DNA of 64,000 nucleotides from Isoetes taiwanensis (GCA_021234155.1 JAJEKV010000002.1:30947234-31011233), one strand, 5' to 3'; numbered from the stretch's first letter, positions 32,582-45,778 are shown. The notes: generated by a model not told the origin, from the letters alone. Translations and numbers: made by a program.

Positions 32582-35317
32582 CAAAGAATAAACTTGATTT
32601 CCAAACTAATTTTTATTTGAATCTATTTAGAATTAGATATTTCAAGAATATAAAAATTTCAATTTGTAGTTATTTAACAGATTCAAAATTTAGCAATCAT
32701 GAGAATTAAATGAAATATGATGGTTTGATAAGCGATTGACTTAAAACTATTATTAGAATTTCACAATTTACAAATTTTTACACTTTAAAAAATACTTTAA
32801 GAAAAGTTTTAGGTTGAAATTAATTAAATGATATAAAGTTATTGGTTTAATAATAACTATTGAATAATTTATTATTGATGAAATAAAATATATTGACATT
32901 TAATCGATAATAAACTATTCATTTTTTATTAAACATAAACGTAATTCTTTAATAAATTTCAATCTAAAACTTTCTTTAAATATTTTGAAAAGCATAGTAT
33001 TTTAATTATCGAGAATTAATTTAGAAAGCAACTTTAAACTTTAGTAAATATCATATTTTTTATTTAAAAATAAACAAAACAAATTATTAAAATCAATAAG
33101 AGCTAAAAATACATATAATATTATCATGGCATCCTTGGAGCACATTTATTAGATTTGAATAAGCCCAAATTTTGTTAAATATGTCATTTATGCAAGTTTT
33201 ATATTTCATATTGCTAAGTCATTGGGAGCGAGCATTCTTGGTCGTGTAAGGCTAAGTCCATGGTTTGGGCTTATGGTTGACGAGTCCACCGATATCGCTG
33301 TAACTAAGAATCTCATTTTGTATGCCACGTTTGTAGAAGAGAGGCGTGTGCAAACCGTATTCTTGGGCATGGTGATCGTTAAAGATGGAGGGGCAGAAGG
33401 GATTACAGAAAGCATTTTAGATATGTTGAAGGAATGGAATCTTAATATTCGAAAATTGATGGGCTTTGGTGGTGATGGAGCTTCCGTTATGGTTGGTACA
33501 CATACTGGTGTTGCTACAAGATTGAAATCACTTAATTTGACCAACATACATTGTTATGCTCATCGGGCAAACTTATGTGTCCAAGAAACATGCAAGACAC
33601 CAACAATAAAAACAAGGTGTAAGTTTATTGATGAGTTGATAAATCGTGTGTCAAGTTTCTTTTCTAGAAGCTCCATAAGAAAGGCACAATTAGAGAAAAT
33701 GCAGGAAGCATTTGATACTTCTCACTTGCAGATTTTGGGCATTGTGAAGCCACGATGGCTTAGTAGACATGGGGCAATTGAGAGGATGTGCGAAGTTTAT
33801 GAGCCGCTCATGCAAACTTTATTGGAAAATCCAGATGGTAAGGCTCTTTATTTGAGTTTAAAATCATTTTTGGTTGTTTACATTCTCCACTTTCTTGCTG
33901 ATGTACTCAAGATCATGACAAACTTGAGTTTAGAGTTTCAAAGAACTTATGTGGATGTTAACAATGTGACTAGCTTGTGCCGCAATTCAAGAGATAGAAG
34001 AGTTATTTTTGGTGCAAAAAAGGATAGTAGAGATTATCCTATCATTTCAGATTATGGTGGAGGCGAAGGAATGCTTCAAGTTTTAAGAGCATCCGTGAAA
34101 GGGAACATGTACAAGTCCCATCGAGATCAGAAGATACTTTTGAAATGGCCAGGCAAAACTCCAGATCTCAAACACCCCTTCTGCACCAACTAGCAACGAA
34201 CCCTAAAATACATTACTCGATCCTTGCATGCTTAAATTTGGAATAATATTGAATATTCATAGGTGACCATTGAAAAGTGCCACAGAAATCAAGGATCCCG
34301 AAAGGGCGCACTTTAGAAATACTATTTAGTACACCTCATCAAATACAGCACCGAAATCATAGAAAAACCTTAGTAAAAATCGTACAAAAACATAAAAAAA
34401 ACCCCCTGTTATTATGCTACATATTGAAGAAAAGGTTAGAGGATCAGATTATTCTTTCTTCTTTGAAAGTATTATGTGCTATTAACATGCCTAGTCGTGC
34501 CAAGGAATTGAAGGTTTATGGAATCGATGAGCTTAAGAAATTACGTGACTTCTATGGAGTGCAAAAAAATGTTGATGGTAAGATATTTCCTGCTGTCATT
34601 GACCATGAGAAATTGGGTAGGGGGTATGCATTGTCTAAGCGTCAAGCTAGTATAGAATGGCAAGGAAGGAGCTTCTTGGATACATGGGGTATGATTTCTT
34701 GTAGTGACTTGTGGAAGGAGAAGATGCCTGAATTGCTAAGCCTTGCCACAATTGGGCTTGTCCAATGCACTAGTACAACAACATGTGAGCGTGGCTTTAG
34801 CCGCATGAATATTGTGAAGACCAAGTATCGGAATCGGCTACAAAATGATGGGTTTGATGCATTAATGCGCATTAATCCATGGAAGGACCTGAAATGAAGA
34901 GCTTTGATTTTAGTGAAAGCATTGAGTTATGGAAAGAAAGTGCACATTAGAAGACGATGACTAGTTTCTTGAACAATAAGTATTATGTATTCACTTTCAT
35001 TTTATGAGTATCAGTTACTGTTATGAAGCATTGAAGCATTGTAAGTTTTCTTTTGATTAAACTAAAGGCTTTTACGTTAAATCTTTGAATCAAGGTCTAA
35101 TTATATAGATGTCTCAAACATTTATCAATAAATAGAACATATGATTCTATAAAGGATGGTAAACCATTCTTATTGCTCTGTAATGTAGACTTTAGTATAC
35201 ATACCAACAAACTCAACAATAGCAAAAAGAGAAATTAATGTTGTCTTTGAAGTTGCGCTATTCCTCGTTCTTTTGAAATGTTTCACATTACATGCTAAAC
35301 AAGTTGAAATTGGGTTC
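32582..35317 (+). repeat. Tandem duplication unit 2 (2.74 kb)
   Basis: By inspection it is nearly identical to unit 1. Substitutions include R to L and S to A in the transposase core, and there are small indels near 34140, 34195, 34595, 34830 and 34872. It ends at GGGTTCTATCAAC. A short TATCAA microhomology is shared between the flanks at the two outer borders. Confidence 0.95.
33195..34950 (+). pseudogene. hAT-family transposase, copy 2 (lacks N-terminal exon)
   Basis: It encodes the same catalytic exon (33222-34193; GLMVDESTDIAVTKNLILYA) and an unbroken dimerisation exon (34277-34897) containing KELKVYGIDELKKLRDFYGV and IGLVQCTSTTTCERGFSRMN. It has no TTF zinc-finger exon because the duplication starts in the preceding intron. 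It lacks the two insertions that break copy 1, but carries its own two-base change near 34872 that creates an early stop before the conserved SFDFSESIELWKESAH tail. The middle exon is also shifted after KSHRDQKILLKWPG. Neither copy encodes a complete transposase. Confidence 0.85.
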
Positions 35318-35670
35318 TATCAACTTAATAACCTACACAAAACAACCTAAAACTTAATAACCATTGAATAACCATTACCCATTTACAAAAAAAACAAGGT
35401 GCTACCTTGCGGAGGGGTTGCCCTCCGTGACCCAAGGGTGAAGTGGCTTAAATCATACTTCAGAGTCATGTTTTCACAATACAATACAATACTTGATACT
35501 GATACTTCATATTTCAAAACAATACAATACTTGATACTAAGCCATAGCCTCCTTCGAAAGCAAGAAGCATCGGTGAGCAGCCCACACCAATATAATTGGC
35601 CAGCTTTATTTCTGACTAATAATTGGTTTGGAGCAGTTATTGGCATATTCTGGGCATATATTATCATATA

Positions 35671-35732
35671 ATTGGAATATGCCACAAACCCAAATGGACG
35701 AGCGTTTCCCCCCTTAAGGGGCAACCCAAAAA
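35671..35732 (+). repeat. Dispersed repeat, copy 1
   Basis: GGAATATGCCACAAACCC ... CGAGCGTTT ... CTTAAGGGGCAACCCAAAAA. It matches 38414-38475 imperfectly, including an upstream GCATAT-rich inverted motif. Confidence 0.7.
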
Positions 35733-38413
35733 TAGCTCCTTGCGTAAACAAATTTTCCTTGGTTTTTCGCTGTGTGGTTACACTCTTCCATGGTTCCTAA
35801 AAATATTAAGGCAGGCCGCCTCCTTGCTCAGATGCCCTCTTGGTTGAGGCTCAAACATAGAATTAACAATTGGGTGATTAAGCTTTTCAAAACCACTCAA
35901 TTCTATAAATTGAAAGGGTTGCATGGTGAATCATCATTTGTAACCTGTTCTAGCCGTTGGCGATTATCTTTTTTTGATATATTGCAGAAACTTTGTCCTA
36001 GATTACATGAATTTCAGAAGTCTTGCTCACGAAAGTTTCAATACTATTTTTCATTGAGGAAGTGAAAAGCGTAAGAGCAATGCCAGAATCGAAACAAGTA
36101 AATCAGAGATGCAAATGCAAAAACAGTTTTGAGCACAAAAGCAGAGGATGCGCTTGCAAAAAATAGGGATATAAAAGTTCTGCTGGTAGGAAGTTAGCCG
36201 CGCCACTCCGCGAAACCTGGAAGATATTCTGCCTTATAAAGTTGATGGATTTTAACAGTAATTTCAAGCAAATGTTTATTACTATTCCCAAATTTCACAG
36301 TTGTATATGTTGAATCATCACTGGATAGAATGGTCACAATTTTTAATTACTTGAACAGGCGTAGATGCTTCTCTGCTAAACTGCAACTGTTATCTTAATC
36401 AACAGCCAAATCCACATCTAAATTAACCCTCAAACTCTGCGCATTACTTTCTCTCCGCCCATGCCGTGTTGCAAGTTTACACCGTTTATTTCCAGGCTCA
36501 ATCCAATCCATTTTACCTAGGTTTTCACAAATTATCTGTCTCTGCCATGTTAATTCAAATTGGCCATTTTGTGGGCAGTTATTAAAATTCCTCTGTTTCT
36601 AGGCCCAATTTTTTGTGAATGATGTAAAAGCCGCAGTTTTCGACCATTAGATCATTCAAACATAGCAGCTGCTAATGCCACACAATACCTCTGTGAGCCC
36701 CAGTCTCTGGAAGCAACCTTTCCGACCGTTCAGATCGCAACTCTTTGAACCCATTTCCATGTAAAATTCAACCCATTCTACATATCTTGAGCAAAATATT
36801 ATAGATTTGGGAAAATTTCGGTGAACTTGTTAGGACTTTATGATCTGAAGCAACAATCCCGAAGCAGAATCAATAGATTTTGAACCGTGGGCTTGTTTCC
36901 GTCTTGGTTTTAACCGTAGTCATCTTGCCAGAGCAAAAATACAACACGACCTTCAATATTGTTCATTGACAAACCCTGCGCATAGGTTCATCTGTATTTT
37001 TCCCTATTTTTTTCTTTTAGATTGAAGGATTTGGGAATTTCGAAGATTGGCCAGAGATTGTATTCCTATTTCACAATATGGAAGTTGGTCAGCATTTTTT
37101 TTTGCTGAGGGTTATTCTCGTAATGCCATGTGGCATGCTCTCCATTCCGAAATGGACGTTGGCCTCTACATTCCGAAGACAAAACTTTTCACAGGTTTCC
37201 CAGTCAAGTACAGATAAATTGCAAGTTTTATTGCAAAGAAGTCGGTCATGAACAGTTACGATGCAATCCCCTGTTTATGCCTTCCTTCCGGATTGGACAG
37301 TTCCTGCCTTCCTCAAGTACCTCAGTTCCTCAATAAGGGGAAAGTACCTCAGTGATCTACCAATATTCTTAAGTATATAGTAAAGGTCTGAGAAAAATGT
37401 TCCGGAGTGATAGAACAAAAAGTTAAAGAATGGCGGATCAAGAAGCAGTCCTGATTGACGACATGCACAAGCCAGAGCTTTTGTTGGCGAGGAGTTATTT
37501 TTGTTGTAGTGCTCTGAAGCCCGAAATTCTGCTTGCAGCCTCTGTTTTTGCTGTAAAAAATCCCCTGTTTTTGGGACATGCTCCCAAATATCTCTGTCTT
37601 TCCCTTCCATTAGAGCTGGAAATTGAGAAAGATTTCGAATACTTCAAAATCTCTCCCTACTGTTTTATAGCTTCTGCAGATTAGAATTCGACCCAGCCGG
37701 ATCATCCATCTTCATGGATGTGCTACAACTTCGGCTCCTATAGAATACAGAAATATGGCAAGGCATCAAAGCTCCAAGATCAAGAAATATGAAGCAAGAC
37801 TATCTAAGCTAAACGAACTGGAGAGCTTAGGGCCAAATAAGCCAAATCTGTCTATAAAATTTCAGAAAAATACCATAAAATTCGACAAAAGCCTCCAAAG
37901 GCCTTTGTGCTCTGTTTGCATGTATTTTTTGTCCGACGGCTCCCCTTTCGAGCTCTTGTCTCTGGCAATTCCGGAGTTGGAGCTCAAGTCCAGATCCCCT
38001 TCCATTTCCTAGTTTACTTAAGGGCGATATATTATGGTCGGAACTGGATCAACACAACTATTTCAAGCTGCATTATATGCAGTTTCTTATGATCCAAACA
38101 GATCCGATCCAACCCGCAACAGGGCTGACCCAGGCTTCGAAATCCCCGGTAGCTCTAACCAGATAATCTGCCGGTAAGTGGCGTGCTCCATCGGATTTTG
38201 AATATAAACTCAAGATTATTTGCCGGATTTTGAAGGAAAACCCACAATTTGTTTGCCGGCAAATAATAATTCGAACCGGAAAATAAGGATTGTGACCGAA
38301 CATTTAGGAGACTAACTCCTAGTTTTTCGATGCCTGGGCTGACCGCCAGTTTACTGGCAGCAGCCAGTTTGGACAGTCACCAGCATATCCTATGCATATG
38401 CTGGTATATATCT

Positions 38414-38475
38414 GGATATGCCCCTAAACCCACATAAACGAGGATTTGCCGCCCTAGGGGCAACCCAAAAAAATC
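38414..38475 (+). repeat. Dispersed repeat, copy 2
   Basis: GGATATGCCCCTAAACCC ... CGAGGATTT ... CCTAGGGGCAACCCAAAAA. Same element as 35671-35732; upstream lies CAGCATATCC-TATGCATATGCTG, a near-palindrome. Confidence 0.7.
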
Positions 38476-38751
38476 GAATGCATATCTTAAATGAATGCCT
38501 ACATAAATATATTATGACACAAAGTTTTGTTTGACCCCTTTGCAATCCACGCAAGGCTTCCCCACACCTAACTACCACCACAGTAGTTGCCACGTGTAAA
38601 TTGATAGAATTCAATACAATACAACCGTACATTGCCATGTTTAGAACATTTCAATATAGCAAGCATCAAGTTTTTCACTCTATGTATTGTAAGTATGTCT
38701 ACAACTTCATCATTGCCTACAACAGATCCGTACTCCGGGCACCCATTACTA

Positions 38752-38786
38752 GTACAAGAATTTGTCGCGGCGGCAGTCGCCGCCGC
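38752..38786 (+). repeat. TACAAG...GCGGCGGC hairpin motif, copy 1
   Basis: TACAAGAATTTGTC followed by the inverted repeat GCGGCGGCAGTCGCCGCCGC. Related motifs occur at 41498-41533 (same strand) and 49198-49233 (opposite strand). It resembles the terminal sequence of a DNA transposon. Confidence 0.6.
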
Positions 38787-39678
38787 TGGTTTGTTCTTTT
38801 AGTGGGTGCTTATGAGCATAAGAGATTTAAGATGGTTTTGGACTAGCTAATTGGCAGTGAAGCTCATTTGTTGGTAGATAAACTATGAGTTCAAAAAGTA
38901 TAGATTGTCCCATCTTCACCTATTGATACATGCCTATCGACTAGAACTTTGTGAGCAAAGTGAGAAAAGAAGAACGATGAAAAAGGGAGAGAACAAAATT
39001 TTGAAAAGCTCATATGATGGGGTGGTCCTGACAATTTCTTTTATGTAATCTTCATGTTCAAGAGTTGAATCTTCATGATATTATATCAATTTACCGAGAA
39101 CTTGGCAGCGTTCTTCATGGAATGGAAGTCTTAGGACGGAAAAAACAATATTTGGAATCTGCTCTAGCGAGTTCACTAGAAGGCAACGTGAGTTTGTGAG
39201 TTTGTTGTCATCGCATAATTTAATCTTTGCTTGGATTTCATATAGAAGATCTTCGCTTAGACTTCACACTTCATGCATACACCAACCAAACCCCAACATA
39301 AATTCTAAAGGTTCAATTTAATAGCCAATGGGGTTTCACCCCATTAACTTGAAACAATATTTAACAACCCCAAGGGGTATGAGTGCTAGATGAATTTCCT
39401 AGATAGTGCCCACATGGTTTTGACGTTTTAGCAAAGGATGGACCAACAGTTATGCTTTCTTGCTACAATATGTATTTCATAAAGAGTATCATTTAGTAGT
39501 TTCAGACAGAATAATCTGTAAACAGAATAATCTGTAAACTCCATATTTCGGCAATATCTAAACTCAAATGGATTCACATATTATCCCATGTTCCAAATAT
39601 CATGGGTAAGTATCAAGTTTTTGCAATAAACAAATAATGCAACATTCTATCTATATGTCAGGATGAATTAATGCCATT

Positions 39679-40200
39679 CTAAAAATGGTCTTTCTGCCTA
39701 GGCGAGGAGGCCACCATGTTGACCTGAGATGCTTTCTCTTGATGCATGAAATGGCCAGCATCTTCAATCACAATGGTATCCTGGAGGTTTACAACAGCTT
39801 TAGAAAAATCTCCACCATGTATAAATTCCTTTGCCCCTGGAAAGCTGTAGACTACATCACGATCACCAGTGATAAACATGGCCTTTAGTTCAAATTTAAT
39901 ACTCATTCCACAAAAATATTAACTACAACGTAGCGGGCTGAGTATTTCTTACAAATCAATCGCTCGATAATAATTTAGTGGGCCGATAAAACCCGATCTT
40001 TCAATACTGATCTGAATAGAACTTAACATCATTTTCGCGAACCATGATGTCGGGCTTGGGCTCGAACGGCCCTATTCCGGACATTACAATGTTATGCGTG
40101 TTTAAGAATATGATATTAAACACCGATTTTAGATCCCCGGATGGAATCAAGGAAAAAAAGGCATCAACGTAAGAACCACGCGAAAAGAAACTCACTCATG
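39679..40200 (-). pseudogene. Epoxide hydrolase (alpha/beta hydrolase) C-terminal exons, decayed
   Basis: The last exon (39882-39679, acceptor CTAAAG) encodes AMFITGDRDVVYSFPGAKEF, IHGGDFSKAVVNLQDTIVIE and DAGHFMHQEKASQVN, the C-terminal part of plant soluble epoxide hydrolases. It holds the acid of the catalytic triad (GDRD) and the histidine (AGHF). The preceding exon (about 40200-39953, donor TTT|GTAAGA) encodes the lid end: RENDVKFYSDQY, then, after one extra T near 40005, ERSGFIGPLNYYRAIDL. The family hydrolyses epoxides of fatty acids and cutin monomers. The N-terminal half with the nucleophile aspartate and oxyanion HGxP motif was not found upstream, and the sequence ends in RQKDHF-stop, not the usual helix. 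It is a fragmentary pseudogene. Confidence 0.8.
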
Positions 40201-41497
40201 CCCGCCTTGGCGTTAACTAAGGTGGCCTCAACCAAATCTCCGTCTGTTTGCTCTCTGAGTTGGTAATATCCTAAGATCGCCTCTTCAAAACCATAGATTC
40301 ATACAAAAAGTCCATTTTTCCCAGAACTTCACAAATTTATACAGTTGCTGTGCTAAACCTCCTCCGGATCCCTGAACCGCAGAGTTCGAATTTCTTAGTG
40401 TCCACCTCCCGGATGACTAATGCTCTGTTCCTCTCCAAATATGCTCTGTTTTCGATAAATCAAGAATCCAACTTTGGAGCCCACAAATAGCGACTTTGGT
40501 AGTATCGAATTTCACCGGTCCACCCGGCAAAACCCCTAACTGTTCGCCTTTGTGTATTTCGATTCTTCAAACATCCATCAGTCCGCTAACCCTAGGCGGC
40601 TTTCGATTTTTACTGTGGCTCAACATACGCCCCATCCTACGCTTTTATACCAACAAAAAGAACAATCGAGAAGGTTCGACACCCGTCCGGAACTCTCAAG
40701 GCATGGACCCTCCGTGAAGCCCGACGGGTCAAGCCATGTGAATGGAGTTTCGAAAAACTCCATACTCTTCTTAGAATTTTTGGGCCTTACACGTGTACAT
40801 TTTAAAGCTAGACCAGGTCTAGATGTCAACTTCTGACAGGTTTAATCTCCTCCCCAATATTTTACAGGCCTACACGTGTACAACACTAACCAAAAATATA
40901 AACTTCCGTAACAATAGCGCTTACCTCCAAGCTGCACCCTTATCCTCCATATTACAATTATATATTAGAGATATGTTATGCTTAGATACTTCATTCAAGT
41001 TCACATGGCGACATGGCATGCTAAGAAAAAGTTACTTAAGAAGAGAAGTCTTTTTATGCCCTCTTCCAATTTGATAGGCTAAGTTAGTATTTAGGACTTG
41101 CTATAAATGATCCAATGCTTGTTGCATATCTAACATGCTCCTTGACTGTTTAGTATTATTATTAAGGTTTTCCCAGTAGTAATGGTTGTACTAGTCCATT
41201 GTATAGGCCCCATGGCTTTTTAGTCTTCTTGGACGTTAAAAAATCTATTCTATTCTTTTCTTTTCCTTAGTCTGAGACCCTCAAGAACTTCCTATTCTTT
41301 TCTCTACTTGCAGATGCAAAGGAAATCCCACAACAAACAACAAAGGAAACCCCAGAAAGGCCCTAGATCAGGTCAACCTTCCAATCAAACTCTAATTAAA
41401 AGCTCCACCAACCCGCAAATTTCTAACCTACACCATTGAAAGAGACACAGCTCTGAATTAAGTAACACCTTGTTTATCGACAAACATATTCAATACA

Positions 41498-41533
41498 TAC
41501 AAGGAGTTTGTCGCGGCGGCCAAGGCCGCCGCG
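41498..41533 (+). repeat. TACAAG...GCGGCGGC hairpin motif, copy 2
   Basis: TACAAGGAGTTTGTC followed by the perfect inverted repeat GCGGCGGCCAAGGCCGCCGC. Confidence 0.6.
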
Positions 41534-42104
41534 TGCATTTGTTTCTTTTTTGACTTGTTTTGTTGAGGAGTATGTTTGATGTCCAAGGACTGCGTAAGAG
41601 TATGAAGTTGTGGCCATGTACCCAATTCGTACGACATGGAATGGACAAAATGTTGCGTAAATGTTCAAAATATTGAGTAAATATCTACAACGTTATTAAG
41701 TACCACGTGCCAATAAACAATTGGCTGTGATGGAAAAACGTAATGTAAGTAGTTTTTTGGTAGATTGCCATCTGATCTTACGTGTGATACTTCCCATATT
41801 GTCAATATGATCTTTGTTAAATTGAAGACTTCCACACTTGTTGTATGTTGTAGTGCTCCGCTCTATTCTATAGATTAAATGTGCACATAAAAATATATAA
41901 AGTTAAAAAAATAACCTTCTATTTCGTATGTTCATTAGATTTGTTATGGTTCTTATTAAAGTCGATAGTAGAAGCATTAATGTTTACGTGACGTGTGTTC
42001 AACTAGCCCAACTGCGGCACCAACATAGAGAAGTCGGGATGTCGGTTCGTTTGATTGGAGCTCGGGATTCGTTTTGATTGGATGTCTCACGGTGCTAACT
42101 TGCT

Positions 42105-42164
42105 TATTACTCGATAAATAACTATCCCATACTAATTACTCGATAAATAACTATCCCATACTAA
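42105..42164 (+). repeat. Tandem duplication, 30-bp unit
   Basis: TTACTCGATAAATAACTATC followed by CCATACTAA is present twice in direct succession. Confidence 0.9.
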
Positions 42165-42899
42165 TGTAACGGCATCAAACAATTTTACAAAGCCTCCCCT
42201 CGTTCCCTCCTTACTTTACTTGACTACCCAAAAAAAGCATGAGGACCCTTGGCCCAAACTCATCCAGCTCTAATTTCTATTTTTGCTTGCTCTTGTCAAA
42301 ATGGCAAAGTTGACACGATCGTGCGTCGATCGTGCATCACACAAAGCACATAAGAGGGTGTGTTATCATCAACGAATCGCCGATACCAAAGATAAAATTC
42401 CTACTTATATTTCTGCTCTGACACCAAAAATAAAAATTCCTATTTATATTTCACTGCTCAATTTTGTACATAATTTGTATAATTCTCAACAATTATAATT
42501 CTAGATTAGTATGTTCTATTATTTCGTTTGGTATTTGGGGAGGGTATCTCTGGCATGGTTGGGCCTAGATTTGGCGGCTGTATTGTATTGCAAATCGTAT
42601 TTTGAGGGTATTTTTAGAATGGTTTGAGCCGCTTATTCGTCAGATATCCAAAATAGGCTATGGCATGCAATTTTTTTGGTTTGTATGCATGGTCCGAGAA
42701 TGGAAGGATAAAGCCGCATGGGCCTTTCTTTGTTTGGCGTGGGGTGCCAACGGATCCGGCGAAAGTACAAGAAATCTTTTACTGTGTAGAAGAAATTCCG
42801 GAGAAATCGGAGGGCTCGATGTGGGCTTTTAATCCCGATATTTAAGCCCACCATTACTTCTCTCGTGAGGAATAAGAAGGTTTGGATTTGGCTTCTCCC

Positions 42900-45368
42900 A
42901 TGGCCTGCGTGTTCTCGCCAGCTAGACCCAGAAGACGATTGATTCGCGGTCCCAAATCTTCTCTTCGGGTCACACCTGAGGTAGTTCGAAATCTTGCAAA
43001 GGAGCACGAGGTAGTTCAAATCTTCAAAGGAGCAAGAGAGGATTCTTGGGCGAAGTGAGAGTGCAAGCCGCTAAGTCCGTGATGATTCAGCCGGGTTTGC
43101 GTGATTCCTGCTTAGGGCGTGTGGATTGCAAAAGCGGATTGCGCAAGAAAGCAGCGTGGATTGAGCCCCCGGGCTTGGTGGGGAAGAATTCGAAGATTGT
43201 TTGTGCATTGAGAAGCGGGGAACATGGAATGATTTGTAAGTCCACGCTCATAGGCGGAAGCTTCTTGGGAGAGCAATGGAACTATGGTTTGAGCAAACTA
43301 TGGTTTATTCTGGCAGGGGTGTCTTTTTATTTAGACCATAGGATTTGTCATGCGTTTCTTTTGGCAGAGTGTTCATATCCGTGGATCTGGAACAATCCTA
43401 CGAATATACTGGGAATCGACGGCCGACAATCAACCTTACCAAAAAAACCGATAAGGAAAGAAAAATAATGAATAATGAAAGTGTAGTCAGCAATAGACGT
43501 TGTTATTCATTCATGTCATCATATTTTGCAGATCACATATATCTTTCTTACGCATTTGTTGGAAGCAAGAACCTTTCACGCATCCACACCTTCATTTTCA
43601 GTTTTGATTGCCAATTAAAAAAATATTATAACTACAAAATCAAGGTCTCCCCTTTGCCACCATTGAAGTAGGAAGAAAAGGATTACGTAGTTAGCAAGCA
43701 TATGTATGAACATGTTTGAATATGAACTATTTGTCTTCTGGGGCCACCACAATAACCACATAGAGCTCTCATTCTTGTCACTCTGCAGGTTATTTCTGTA
43801 TGTTCCATCACATTGCTAGGTCCTTAGGTCCTTGAGGAGTTACCATTCGATATAAATCTCAGGAATTGCATGGAGATGGCATCACAAAAAAGCAATGGAA
43901 AGAGGGAGAGAGAAAAAATCATTCCCTCAATCTCTAATCCATAAATACAAAGAGGAAAAACACAGCTGGCTTCATATAGTAAAAGAGCGTTTCTAGAAAT
44001 AAGATCTAGATATGTAGATACAAAAAGCTTCTCTGATATAAAGCCTTTCAATGTATTTCAAAGGCATATTTCACTACCAACGAATATGTTCTCATAGTCC
44101 ATTAATGTTCAAGATATTTGTTTCTTGCTTTTGAAATAACTAAGAAAGAAAAGCAGTCATTCAATAGCAACAAAATTTAGACCATCACAAGATCAGTTAG
44201 TTGTCTTGCACACATTGTTTGCCCATAACAGAATGCTTTTGCTAATAACTTGCAGCTTACAGAAATTCTATACAACCTCAAATTCATTTAGAGAAACAAA
44301 CCAAACCTGGAGCTCTCCAAAGCATGGAACTGCAGTTGGCTTCTACCATCTCCAGCTGCAGCATTGGACGCCATATCCATTGGGCTTGAATCACACCAGT
44401 CTGACAAAGACTATTGTGACATCCTGGCACTTGCCGAAGCTTCCAGCAGACACTCTGGAACATACTCGAGCTTCCAGATCCTAATCTCAAGCTTCTAGAG
44501 TAGGCAAATCATCTCCAAGAAGGCACAGCAAGACGTGGAAAAGGGTTGTAACACTGTAAGGACTAAAATTTTGCGGATGCCTCAAAGAAAAATACTTCTC
44601 AACAATTCCTAGCGGGAAATATCATGAGCAGGGACGAACCTCTTAGAACTGACGGATTTCTATGACTCATGTCTGAAGGATTTTTCTACTCTAATAAAAA
44701 AAGCCAAGTTCATATCTTACCAACCCGAAATACCTAATAGTAGAGGGAAAAAGTTTGAAATACTATTCAATAGGATCTTTAAGCTATGCTTAGCTATGGC
44801 GAGGAAATAGAACAGCTAAAAAAAGGGATCGCTTAGCTATGGCGAGGAAATAGAACAGCTAAAAAAAGGGATCAAGGAAAAACATCTTCAGCGTGCATTT
44901 CTGACGGATTCGTCCATGAAGATTCGGCTAGTTTTGTCCTGCATCAGAGCATAAATGGAAAGACTTTAGTTAAAACTTTGAATGAAAACCTGAGTTTGAT
45001 CAGATAAATTCTTGCCGTTTGTTGGCACTTCGTGTTCTGCTCCACATGTGAATAATTAAATTCAGAACTGATGCAGACCGAACATCTGCTCTTTCAAGGC
45101 TCAAAATTGGACGGAAATCAGAAAGAAATACACTGTTTTTGCCGTCAGACCATGATATTCATATTCAGAAGAACAGGTTTATGGCCCGCCCTTGACTACA
45201 GAATCTATCATGGCAATCTTGAATAGACCAGTCCAAATAATCCGATGACCCATACGTGCCCAGTAATTGAGGTTAGCTACCTGATTTATACGCAACTGAA
45301 CAGCCAGGTTTCTGCTTGAATCTACATCGCTACACAGACCTCGCTACACAGACCTGACGTTATCCCTG
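42900..45368. other. Gene-poor; short ORFs of unknown status
   Basis: A 52-codon plus-strand ORF at 42900-43058 starts MACVFSPARPRRRLIRGPKS and overlaps a 140-codon ORF at 43046-43468. Just upstream, an open stretch at 42660-42845 reads GRIKPHGPFFVWRGVPTDP. They could be parts of one decayed gene, but no domain or splice-consistent chain was found. The rest to 45368 shows nothing beyond the 43-bp duplication listed separately. Confidence 0.3.
44788..44873 (+). repeat. Perfect tandem duplication, 43-bp unit
   Basis: GCTTAGCTATGGCGAGGAAA ... AAAAAAAGGGATC occurs twice head to tail without mismatch, indicating a recent event. Confidence 0.95.
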
Positions 45369-45620
45369 ATGCCGGAGGCGCGAGCCGATACACAAAAACT
45401 CAACCCAACCCAGCCTTTAATAGTCACTAAACTCAAACACCACTTCCGTTGCCTCAAACACCACTTCCGTTGCCTCTCTCCAGCCACCACAGGTCGCTAT
45501 GGGTTAAACCGACCGCCGCTCCTCCCTTTTATACCAAAACAGAGACGTCTCCAGATCATTCGAGAAGCCCCGGGCATTCCGGGTACCTTCTAGAAGCCCA
45601 GCTTCTAGAAACGGCGCCTC

Positions 45621-45778
45621 ATCCTCCTCCTACAATCTTCTAGTACCTTCCTCCCACGAACCATTAAAAAATTTAAGCTCGATTTCTATTTATGGAACAT
45701 CCTCCTCCTACAATCTTCTAGTACCTTCCTCCCACGAACCATTAAAAAATTTAAGCTCGATTTCTATTTATGGAACAT
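45621..45778 (+). repeat. Tandem duplication, 78-bp unit
   Basis: ATCCTCCTCCTACAATCTTC ... TTTCTATTTATGGAAC is repeated head to tail (45621-45698 and 45699-45776) without visible mismatch. A smaller CAAACACCACTTCCGTTGCCT duplication lies upstream near 45435. Confidence 0.95.

Larger units (their letters stand above)
35318..39678. other. Gene-poor region; short unidentified ORFs
   Basis: Plus-strand ORFs at 35772-36065 (97 codons), 37430-37684 (84 codons, from MADQEAVLIDDMHKPELLLA) and 37755-38012 (85 codons) have no recognisable domain. A segment near 37097-37200 reads FAEGYSRNAMWHALHSEMDV but stops soon after. No splice-linked gene could be assembled. Two related repeats are listed separately. 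Confidence 0.4.
40201..42899. other. No gene recognised
   Basis: Two CACGTGTACA (G-box-like) motifs sit near 40790 and 40872. A hairpin motif lies at 41498 and a 30-bp duplication at 42105. No coherent reading frame or exon pair was found. Confidence 0.4.

Noticed and set aside
42900-43058. 52-codon ORF with good ATG as a gene
   Set aside because: No homology, no downstream splice-consistent exon, overlapped by another frame; kept only as a note.
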